Assembly: GCA_008694505.1 (NCBI GenBank)
Contig: VZDJ01000116.1
Coordinates: 21,327,027-21,391,026 of the forward strand
DNA length: 64,000 nt
Origin: Cyanoderma ruficeps
Lineage: Eukaryota > Chordata > Aves > Passeriformes > Timaliidae
Direction: 5' to 3'
The position numbers were made by a program, and so were the translations under genes. The notes below the pieces were generated by a model that saw nothing but the letters and a program-made list of their open reading frames with translations, searched no databases and had not been told where the DNA came from. Shown piece by piece: positions 57,601 through 64,000 of this stretch (the first letter of the stretch is position 1; each line of letters opens with the position of its first letter).

Positions 57601-60600
57601 TTCAGTACATTTATACATGGGTTAAAAACAGCGAGGAAAGATGAGACAGAACTTTTACACTGCAAAAGGCCAAAGCCCTTGAGTGCACTGTAATTAAGAT
57701 GGGTACACATGCAAGAGCCATGGGCACAGAGTGGCATGGAATAATTACACAAATATTCACACCAACTATTCGTGCTGTCAGAGAACAAGACTGGTAACTC
57801 TGTTTTAATTGTGTTTTTTCCTTTATCCCCCTTCTCTTTGGAGTCTGAGACCATTACTGATTTTTCTAGAAAGCAAAGATGCTTCTTTCTGACAATATTT
57901 TTTGGTGACTGTGAACATATCAGAACAGCACACAGCTATTTGCAGGGATCCGTCAAGGTATGAAGGCTTCTACATTCATTTTACAGCTTAGACGTAATGT
58001 AGTTTAATTGGAAAAAATCTGTTTTCTGATCATGCAGCAATGAGCGAAGACAGAAATGACAGAGAATGGACCAGTCAAGAGAAACTGAAAACTGGCAGTT
58101 GTACCTCAGATAAAGGCTGTCAATACAGTCTCAGCATGCTGGCAGTTAAAGAGAACCCCTCTTGCTTTCTAAGGCCAGGAAACTGTGACTCTGCAGCCTC
58201 ATGAGACCTCAGAACTTCATTAAAATTGTCCATTTTCACACTATAATGGCATTATATTTCTCACTATTCTGAGCTAGATGCTTTTATTTCAGAATAATTC
58301 ATTAACCCATATTTTTTTCTTCTTATATTTCCAATTCAAGTAACTTTGACCATTCAAAACCATTGAGGCTTTTGAAACTAATTTTAAAAAGTTAAACAGT
58401 GCTTCTGTTATTTTTCTGTATTCCAAACTACAAACTCAACTCTTAAAAAACTCACAATTAATTCAAATTTAATAAAGAACAGCCTCTAACATTAGCTTTC
58501 TCTCTCTCAAGCACACACAATGCTGCCTTTCTTTCTCTCAGACACTTTGGCTCATTTCTTTCAGGCTACTGGCCTCTCTTTGTTTGCTCTGACTCTTCAA
58601 CAAACACTGCAGGACATGCTTATGCTAATGATTACTGTAAAAAAAACTCAGCAAGCATTATTAACTTTCTAAAGAACAGAATATTTCTGTGCAATTTCAG
58701 TATCTTCATCCCAGAACACAAGATATGATTCCAATAGTGCAAAGTCACATCTTCATTTTTAAGACTTTTTTCATTTATACTGCACTTTTCAGAAGCTGCA
58801 CTCTGCTGCTGAGGCAGAGAGGAGACAGATTCGTAAGACATCTTCAGATTTAATTGCCATAAGTGGTAACAGTCAACCCCTAAATTGTGAACCAGATCTG
58901 CTCAGTGAATTGAAGTGCAGCCTGAAGTAATTCTGTATAAGGGAATAAATCGAGTCCCCTCAATATTATGCTACAGATGCTGCCATTAGCACAAAAGGAG
59001 AGAGAATTTTTTTTTGTGAAAAAAATCCGGGTTTTTTGTGAAACAGGTTTGACCCCTACACTCCTTGTCTATAACCCCAAAGGACTTTGCCCAGTTCCCA
59101 AATACACACAGCCAGATTTAGCAAGTATGTTACTGAAGTCAGCTCCAAATTTCTGCATTTTAGGACCACAATATATATCAACTCAGTCCAGATCATAAGA
59201 GAGATTTCTCTGTCGTAAAATCAGGACACTTTGAATTTTAAAAGCAATAGAAACACTTGCTACATTACCTCGTATGTGTTTCATTGATGTATATGACATT
59301 TCGTAGACCCAAAGAAGGAATACTAGAATTGAAAAAGTTATCCTGTAAAACCAAGAAAAAAAAGATTGGTGGACTATTTCATTACATAAAAATAGCTTTG
59401 TCTGTTACATTCATCACAACATATATGATAATGCAATGTTTTTCATTCGTACTCTATGCAAAGCCACAATCAGAGAAGTGTTGAACCTGCCTATACAGTA
59501 CACAAACTTCTGAAATGAAAATGGAATTCAAATCACTATTCCCAGCCCAATGCTTTCAGAGCATTCTCTAGGCCTTACTGTGTGGTTGTACTGGTTACAC
59601 TCTTCAAGCCACAACATTTCATCAGATCCTCATGTAATATAAACCAGGACTTGTTATAATGGAGAATTCATCTTTGAGACAGAACTTTATTAAGCCACAC
59701 TGGGCATTAGTGTAACCACGAGAATTTGATGCTCAGTCTGTAGCATCCAGTTTGCCAGCAGATCAGGCATCGTGTAACAACAGCCCAAGGGTCAGGATAT
59801 CCATCCATGGTTGGGTGGCAAATCTCCACATTCCTGCTCTGCCCGAACAACAAACTCAGTCCAGCCTTGCAGAGCCTTGTTACAGACTGCACATACCAAG
59901 GTATTAACTGGGATGAGTTTAGAAGCATTTCCACAACAAATATTCCTTAGCAGGAAGACCTAAATTCTACTCTTCCATAATCCAAGTGAACACCTTGACC
60001 AGAAGTCTGATTTCTTTCTACCCAAATGATACATAATTATAAAACTGGTACCTTGCCAGCAGTGAACTACAACTAAAACTACTGGAACTGTACATGTCAA
60101 AGAAGACAAAAGTAGGACGGCAAAGGAGAAAGATGGTCACCAGCAACAGCAGAGCTGCAGAACAGCCTCACAACTAATTCTGCAATGGGAGTCAGGTAAG
60201 AGTCATTTGTTTGTATTTTGTTTAGGACACACCATTTGCCACAAAATTAAAATATATGACTGTCCTATGTTACTTGCAAATCAGGTAGAAATTATGTGCT
60301 ACAGTGAGAGCTCTCTGCTAAAGCACAGCTGTGCTGTACAATCAACCAATTGTTGCTCTAAGGTCTTAAGAGGAAACTTCAATGTTGCACTAATTTGTTT
60401 GACCACTGGTGATTTTTTGTGGATCTTATAAGCTGACGACATGTTCTGGCAAAAAGAAGCAAAATGACTTGGTTCTTGGTCTCCCAAACAATCAGCAACA
60501 AAGTTAAGCAGCACTGAATACCAGTCTATACCAGTCTATACCAGTGCTCCAAGTGACAGGCTAAACCTCACTACAAAACTCATCCTCCAGTAGCACTGTC

Positions 60601-62362
60601 ATACCTTAGCTCTTCCTTATTTAACTCTTCTCCAATCCCTTGTCAGGCAGAGAATGTGGTTCTGTGAACCAATACAGGATCTCCCTGCTGGCACAAAGAA
60701 GCCCAGCTCCCACCACCACATCCTGGCCTTTCCTGCTGATCTCTACTCACCTCTTAACTTACAGCACCTCTGCCACTCATTCCACCCTTTAATGTCCCAA
60801 CTTCATGCAGACAAGACAAAAATCTAAACTAATAAAGCAGCTAGTTCTCTGCTTGGTTAGTGAACTTGATCAGCCCTCAGGACAGCAGGAAGGAAAACCA
60901 GAGGGAGAAGCAAGACTTCCCACTCTCAGCATTGGCAAGTTGTTAAGTTTGGTCAGCACACAGGAAATTTGCTGCATTCATTCCTTTTCCTTGAGAAAAA
61001 TAATGAAAAACACAGCTCCAAAAAAAAGCATTTGGAATCTAATGAGAGGATTATCTTTGTTACTGTCTGCAAGGATGGTATTTTTTGCCTCACAAAAGGC
61101 AACAAAGAGCTTAATAGGTCATGGCCCTTTCTTAAGTGGGATCTCAGGATAGTTAATTAGTCTCTTATTAAATGGACAAAATACAGAACAAGATTTTTAT
61201 TTTTAAAGCGTTATTCCCAGGTTGAGAGGAACAGCCTAATTACTCACAGGCTAATTACTAAATGTATAAAGCCCTAAGCTGAGGATTCACAAACACCTTT
61301 CCATAAGTCAAAATGCTTGACTTGTCTGTCTGAAGTAGTCTCAGTTTATCTAATTGTTTGTCTTGCTGCCCAGATTACACACAGCCTTCACAGGACATTT
61401 GGATTTCTATATCACATTTGTATGTCATTGCTGCAATTTTCTGTTCTGGCAGAGGAACAGGGTGAAATAACAACTTCTCTTTGGTCAAAGAGAGAAGCAA
61501 ATCTTCCCTCTAGCCCAGCCAAGGAAGGTGTAACTGAGTGCAATCTAAAGCCTGGGGTGTACACTTAGCCAAATTACATGATAAGCTGGTTGCCAACTAT
61601 ATTGTGCCATTTTGCATCTTGAGCTTACAGAAAGCCTGCACAATGCAATTCAATAAGGTTCACATTTTAAATCTGCTTGCACAACCCCTCTAGAGCCACC
61701 ATCTTGACACTGTTCCCAGCAGACAAATATCCCCACTATCACAACTGGTAGTCCTTGTTTCCAGGCTGGGCAGAGAGGCAAGGAATCAGCCAGATGTAGA
61801 AAATTAACTTGCTCTCCCAAGTACAGGACTGAGCAAGTTGGAAAGGAAGCATACTGCTTAACTTGCAAACTGTATATAATTAAAGTGTCCTAAAAGCAAA
61901 CTTTCACACTTTGATATGCTCCAAATTCCCACTTTTAATCTAACACAGCAGGTAATTTTGCTATCCCATTTCCTAGTAATAATTCTGAGAAACTGGAGAG
62001 TTTTGTGAAAGGAGTAAGTCTGCACTGAGAGGTGGGAGACTAAGCACCAAAACAGGTGTGTGCCACCCTTTAATTCCACGACAGATTAAATGTAACCACA
62101 AACAACAGCGAAAAACCACAGCGCTTAATGATGTAAAAACACTGTGACCTTAATTCTGAAAGTAAGGAAACTACTGCAACTTCGTTACGCTGCAACTATG
62201 CATTATTGTCAAACATAATCCATCCCATAATCTTCTTACCCGGCTCTGGGGAGTGCATACATAGCAGCATCGTCCCACAAACGGCCTTTTCCTGCTCAGC
62301 AGAGCCTCCTTCCATCTTAAAGTGGCCGATCGGAACAGAGTGGGACGGGAGTTACACTCCCC
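39562..62362 (-). CDS. GPAM: GPAM (GPAT1), mitochondrial glycerol-3-phosphate acyltransferase, 19 of about 20 coding exons
   Basis: The spliced product transfers an acyl group from acyl-CoA to sn-glycerol-3-phosphate, giving lysophosphatidic acid, the first step of glycerolipid synthesis. GPAT1 sits in the outer mitochondrial membrane with both ends facing the cytosol. Nineteen exons joined at GT-AG sites give 2385 nt (794 residues plus stop), matching residues 35-828 of the human protein. Visible are block I (HKSHID, about 231-236), block II (GGFFIRR, 273-279), block III (FLEGTRSR, 314-321), block IV (IIPVGISYD), two hydrophobic segments (about 475-495 and 572-593) and an acidic serine-rich tail (about 688-697). 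Numbering assumes a 34-residue first coding exon, not found here. No stop codon or frameshift interrupts it, so it is not a pseudogene. One extra residue in the loop near residue 155 and one lost near residue 662 offset each other relative to human. The gene-poor side faces its 3' end, as expected for GPAM. Confidence 0.97.
40855..40913 (-). CDS. GPAM: GPAM coding exon W18 (residues about 771-790)
   Basis: This exon has 59 nt, two bases completing Ala plus 19 codons, with acceptor tcttgcag and donor gtaagt. It encodes ESATYSHVKNAVKVFKEIG. Reading through the donor gives an unconserved tail, so the GGA/gtaagt boundary is used. The following intron is 1176 bp with nothing recognisable. Confidence 0.93.
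41025..41214 (-). CDS. GPAM: GPAM coding exon W17 (residues about 708-771)
   Basis: This exon has 190 nt, 63 codons plus the first base of a split Ala, with acceptor ccttag and donor gtatgt. It begins with GTG read as an internal Val, not a start. It encodes EHQQYITFLQRLLGPLLEAY, then FVHNFSGPV and the basic LHRHLISRTEKNVAVY. The following intron is only 111 bp, the shortest in the gene. Confidence 0.96.
41950..42087 (-). CDS. GPAM: GPAM coding exon W16, acidic regulatory region (residues about 662-707)
   Basis: This exon has 138 nt, 46 codons, acceptor ttaagcag and donor gtaata. It encodes LAEQQWNKKLPEPLSW, then a highly acidic run with Ser 688 and Ser 695 in casein kinase 2-like contexts, positions reported as phosphorylated in mammalian GPAT1. 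The His that precedes the first Asp in human is missing at this junction. The following intron is 735 bp with nothing recognisable. Confidence 0.95.
42854..42931 (-). CDS. GPAM: GPAM coding exon W15 (residues about 636-661)
   Basis: This exon has 78 nt, 26 codons, phase 0 at both ends, acceptor tgtgcag and donor gtaaag. It encodes PCQMIYQVCHESVE, then IQYGILLVAE, close to the human sequence. The following intron is 766 bp with nothing recognisable. Confidence 0.95.
44247..44389 (-). CDS. GPAM: GPAM coding exon W14 (residues about 588-635)
   Basis: This exon has 143 nt, two bases completing Ala plus 47 codons, with acceptor tgctccag and donor gtaagt. It begins with the end of the second membrane segment (ACSLHAI), runs through a diverged linker of the same length as in human, and ends with LISQEHLVRKAASLCYLLSNE. 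The following intron is 1315 bp with nothing recognisable. Confidence 0.94.
44884..45148 (-). CDS. GPAM: GPAM coding exon W13 (residues about 500-588)
   Basis: This is the largest coding exon: 265 nt, 88 codons plus one base of a split Ala, with acceptor tttctag and donor gtatgt. It encodes MKEEVLARDFDLGFSGNS, VVMHAI, LLGNCV and FELNFYSNGILHVF. It covers the loop between the two membrane crossings, with the second crossing beginning near its end (about 572). The following intron is 494 bp with nothing recognisable. Confidence 0.97.
46249..46319 (-). CDS. GPAM: GPAM coding exon W12, first membrane segment (residues about 476-499)
   Basis: This exon has 71 nt, two bases completing Thr plus 23 codons, with acceptor cctctag and donor gtgagg. 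It encodes SCAVMSTHIVACLLLYRHRQ. This is the hydrophobic region known as the first membrane crossing of GPAT1, which anchors it in the outer mitochondrial membrane. The following intron is 1100 bp with nothing recognisable. Confidence 0.95.
46983..47082 (+). mobile_element. CR1 LINE fragment (3' end)
   Basis: The sequence follows the well-known 3' end of avian CR1 elements: GGAAGGTGTCCCTGCCCATGG, then GATGATCTTTAAGGTCCCTTC, ending in a TCTATGACTCTGTG tail. About 100 bp remain. It sits antisense to GPAM in the intron after exon W11, ending about 24 bp from the splice donor. Confidence 0.92.
47107..47222 (-). CDS. GPAM: GPAM coding exon W11 (residues about 437-476)
   Basis: This exon has 116 nt, completing Arg at its start and ending with the first base of a Thr codon; acceptor gtattcag, donor gtaagt. 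The first 20 residues form a variable acidic linker equal in length to the human one but with different sequence; the end, KLAEHILF, is conserved. The following intron (787 bp) has a CR1 LINE end starting about 25 bp beyond the donor. Confidence 0.92.
47297..47323. repeat. TA dinucleotide microsatellite
   Basis: About thirteen TA units with one interruption, in the GPAM intron upstream of exon W11, starting about 75 bases from its splice acceptor. Confidence 0.9.
48132..48217 (-). CDS. GPAM: GPAM coding exon W10 (residues about 409-437)
   Basis: This exon has 86 nt, 28 codons plus two bases of a split Arg, with acceptor tttaacag and donor gtagag. It encodes EY, then SQSQKPV and LSLEQALLPAILPS, a conserved link between the catalytic domain and the membrane segments. 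The following 909-bp intron carries a TA microsatellite at 47297-47323. Confidence 0.94.
50148..50261 (-). CDS. GPAM: GPAM coding exon W9 (residues about 371-408)
   Basis: This exon has 114 nt, 38 codons, phase 0 at both ends, acceptor ttttctag and donor gtaagt. It encodes GKPKKNESLW, then GVFRMLRKNYGCVRVDFAQP, the end of the acyltransferase domain and close to the human sequence. The following intron is 1930 bp with nothing recognisable. Confidence 0.96.
50625..50837 (-). CDS. GPAM: GPAM coding exon W8 with blocks III and IV (residues about 300-370)
   Basis: This exon has 213 nt, 71 codons, phase 0 at both ends, with acceptor gtattcag and donor gtaaga. It encodes block III FLEGTRSRSGKT (glycerol-3-phosphate binding) and block IV IIPVGISYDR (acyl-CoA side), then IIEGHYNSEQL. 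A normally conserved Cys after KTS is Gly here, and the loop between blocks III and IV differs from human at several positions. The following intron is 363 bp with nothing recognisable. Confidence 0.97.
51570..51669 (-). CDS. GPAM: GPAM coding exon W7 with block II (residues about 266-299)
   Basis: This exon has 100 nt: one base completing Ser plus 33 codons. The acceptor is gtgtgcag. It encodes block II GGFFIRR, whose arginines contact glycerol-3-phosphate, then the PDGRKD turn. The donor is GTG followed by gtgtgt, a weaker match than the gtaag donors of the other exons; it is needed to keep frame with the next exon. The junction reads LLYVHIEELL, where human has LLHGHIVELL. The following intron is 732 bp with nothing recognisable. 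Confidence 0.93.
52959..53095 (-). CDS. GPAM: GPAM coding exon W6 with catalytic block I (residues about 221-266)
   Basis: This exon has 137 nt, starts in phase 0 after accgtag and ends in phase 2 with donor gtaata. It holds acyltransferase block I, HKSHID, where His and Asp of the HX4D pair form the catalytic dyad. The usual Arg after His is replaced by Lys (codon AAA). The downstream NIKAPYIA-GNNLNIPIF stretch, which helps shape the substrate pocket, is conserved except Ala for Ser. The following intron is 1289 bp with nothing recognisable. Confidence 0.96.
54079..54175 (-). CDS. GPAM: GPAM coding exon W5 (residues about 188-220)
   Basis: This exon has 97 nt: one base finishing an Arg codon plus 32 codons, ending in phase 0 with donor gtaagt. 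The acceptor is ccttag. It encodes LTGWVLLKLFNSFFWNIQI, the conserved hydrophobic stretch just before the catalytic core. The following intron is 983 bp with nothing recognisable. Confidence 0.95.
54914..55063 (-). CDS. GPAM: GPAM coding exon W4 (residues about 138-188)
   Basis: This exon has 150 nt, split Arg codons at both ends, acceptor aatgttag and donor gtaaga. The first half (about residues 139-160) is a variable linker, strongly diverged from human and one residue longer. The second half, from AINKVKKKA to ILQEMVANVSP, is the conserved basic helix ahead of the acyltransferase domain. The following intron is 738 bp with nothing recognisable. Confidence 0.93.
56277..56390 (-). CDS. GPAM: GPAM coding exon W3 (residues about 100-138)
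   Basis: This exon has 114 nt, splitting an Arg codon at each end, with acceptor tttttgtag and donor gtaaga. It encodes the RGWLARR and QERDVHKGMFA segments followed by ENVLNSSR, all typical of GPAT1. Several conservative changes from human are seen (for example RFC for RLS after WLAR). The following intron is 1213 bp with nothing recognisable. Confidence 0.95.
59269..59342 (-). CDS. GPAM: GPAM coding exon W2 (residues about 76-100)
   Basis: This exon has 74 nt: 24 codons plus two bases of a split Arg. The acceptor is ttttacag and the donor gtaatg. It encodes the very conserved PSLGLRNVIYINETHT segment of vertebrate GPAT1. The following intron (2878 bp) has no recognisable gene or repeat. 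Confidence 0.95.
60518..60545. repeat. Short 10-bp tandem repeat
   Basis: The unit CCAGTCTATA is repeated nearly three times in the first visible GPAM intron. Confidence 0.85.
62240..62362 (-). CDS. GPAM: GPAM coding exon W1 (residues about 35-75)
   Basis: This exon has 41 codons, phase 0 at both ends, with acceptor ttctgcag and donor gtaaga. It encodes the cytosolic N-terminal region, including the family-typical stretches FRSATL and RKRPFVGRCC. The last codon is CGG (Arg), where the human and most vertebrate proteins have Trp in the PQSW stretch. The following intron is 2897 bp; it holds a short 10-bp tandem repeat near 60518-60545 and nothing else I recognise. Confidence 0.93.
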
Positions 62363-64000
62363 CTGCAGAACAAAAGACCACTGTGTAAATAGGCAGAAAT
62401 GTGTGTTCTACTGTGCATGGGAAAGCTTGGAGGAAGAGGAGTTGCCAGACACACACAAAAAATTACCCCTCAGTTACATAAAGCACAATTTTGTCCCGAT
62501 GTTTTTCTAAAGTTAAAAAAAAAATAAAAGCGAAATCTCAGTGTTGTACTTACATATCTAAGCACTGCCGCAGGGGCTGATGCACAAAATTTTAAAAGGA
62601 ATGATAACTGTAATTAAGAAACACCAAAGAAACTGCCAGCTGAGAAAATGAAAGGAATTTAACAGTAAACTACATTCTCAATAATGTAAGGGTGCTTGCA
62701 ACATAGCAATGCATTTTAAGGTTCAACTGAGTATCACTCTGTAAAACTGCAAGACTCAATGTGTCCAAAATATTAACTCCATGGACTCTGTAGGCACTTT
62801 CAGCAATTTCATGCAGTGACAGGGAAAAGGAACCCTTGTGCCTTCTCCAAAGTTACACTGTATATCTGAAGAGTACAGAACAAAAAAACCAGAGTGACTG
62901 CATGCACAGAACTCATTCACTATGTTAGGACATAACGCAAAAATTGCAGTTAAGTGTATTTTCAAAGACCTTGATTGTTTCCATTAAAGTCTACTCAATT
63001 ATTGCTTACCTGAGAATGAGAACTGGGTTGCCATTTTTAAACCACATATTTTACTGAAAGTTACTTCCAGTATTAAAAGAGAAGTTACAGAAACAAACCA
63101 AACCCAAAATGTTGCTTAAAATAGAGCTCTTAAGTGGCAGAGCAGCAGGATAGAAGCAAGATTGGAAGACACAAATACAGACCATCACATACTCAGCCCA
63201 GTGAGAAACTCCCAGAAAGTCAAAAGCAATGCTAAAGATGCTTAAAAACTAAATTGCGCATATATCACATTTGACAAGCAGCATGAACTGGCAAATATTC
63301 CAAGGCTAACTCTTCCATCTGAAATAAACAAGTATCAAGATACTAAGCCTGCCATAATCCCTCTTTCATCACCTTCTTTAATGTTAACTCCAAAACAAAC
63401 CAACTTTGTAATAATGCCTTCTTCCTTCTGCTTGCCTCCAACTCCTGACATACCACTCCAGCATTTTCTTACAAAACCTCCTTTCTATCTCCTCTGACTT
63501 GCCTGCCCTTATTCCACTTTCTTGTAAACCTTTTGGCTACTGCAGCTTGCTGTTCCATGGAACTTTGATCTAGCTAGATAGAAATCCCAGCTGCCAAGAC
63601 ATCTGCCCTTTCCCTCAACCCTGACCATGTTTCCAATTCTTCTGTATCAAGTTCAAACCCCTCCTCTCCAGATCCATGTCTAATTCCTCTTGACCTATGC
63701 TGTAAACCACCTACCACTGCTCCAGTCCCCATGTGGCCCTTTTGGCTCCACCCAGACCACTCTGCTCACTGCCTCCTTTGTCCCCTCCAAATCCCAAGAC
63801 ACACTCAAGGGAGGACACAGACTTTTAATAGGCTCCTTATTTATAGCCACCATTTTTTTTCTGCCTCCTGGATTGCATGGAAAGCTCCAGATTCAATGCC
63901 TATATGACTGTGCAACTTCAGCATCAAGCTCCTTTACACCTGCACACTTCAAACTACATCACCCAGCAGAACAACAAGCTTCCCATTTGATTGTCTGTTT
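62363..64000 (-). other. GPAM: 5' part of GPAM intron; first coding exon not found
   Basis: This stretch lies upstream of the first visible coding exon. I searched the minus strand for an exon coding the conserved N-terminal 34 residues (starting MDESALTLG in human and ending in a phase-0 Trp codon) and did not find one, so the start codon and promoter probably lie outside the window. Bases about 63400-63990 are pyrimidine-rich on the plus strand with no clear repeat identity. No CpG island or promoter-like sequence is visible. Confidence 0.7.

Noticed and set aside
62554..62576. Exon-like 23-bp segment with a perfect gtaagt donor on the minus strand
   Set aside because: It does not encode the missing GPAM N-terminus, and 23 bp would shift the frame into exon W1. 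It is treated as a cryptic site.
63010..63034. Minus-strand ATG followed by eight codons and a gtaagc donor, resembling a first coding exon
   Set aside because: It ends in phase 1, while exon W1 needs phase 0; joining them gives a stop codon after a few residues. The encoded residues do not match GPAT1.

Overview
The window is vertebrate nuclear DNA, almost certainly avian. It is AT-rich, with long gene-free stretches, GT-AG introns, two recognisable CR1 LINE fragments (a 3' end at about 46983-47082 and a reverse-oriented copy at about 27487-27737), and two N characters inside homopolymers that point to a draft assembly. There are no prokaryotic gene arrays, CRISPR arrays or phage-like modules.

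The only protein-coding gene I can support is GPAM, mitochondrial glycerol-3-phosphate acyltransferase 1 (GPAT1). It lies on the minus strand and fills the right-hand part of the window. Nineteen coding exons run from 62362 down to the stop codon at 39562. Every junction fits GT-AG and keeps the reading frame. Together they encode 794 residues plus stop, the length expected for residues 35-828 of the 828-residue human protein. The first coding exon (about 34 residues) and the promoter were not found and probably lie beyond base 64000. All four acyltransferase blocks, both predicted membrane segments and the acidic C-terminal phosphorylation region are present. The gene looks intact and functional but has some unusual substitutions, notably lysine for the usual arginine in the block I HX4D motif.

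The last exon continues into a long 3' UTR (about 36380-39561). It holds five exact copies of the miR-130/301/454 seed match, three of them inside a shared 11-mer that also matches miR-148/152. It also holds two miR-27 seed matches, a perfect 9-bp hairpin, a CpG-rich patch, and a convincing polyadenylation signal with a downstream GU-rich element.

Bases 1 to about 36375, downstream of the gene's 3' end, hold no gene I can recognise: only a CR1 fragment, A/C-rich and purine-rich tracts, and a near-palindrome at 8862-8907. This fits the gene-poor interval between GPAM and ADRA2A in other vertebrates. I found no previously undescribed multi-gene system. The most interesting material is the regulatory structure of the GPAM 3' UTR and the motif changes in the enzyme.
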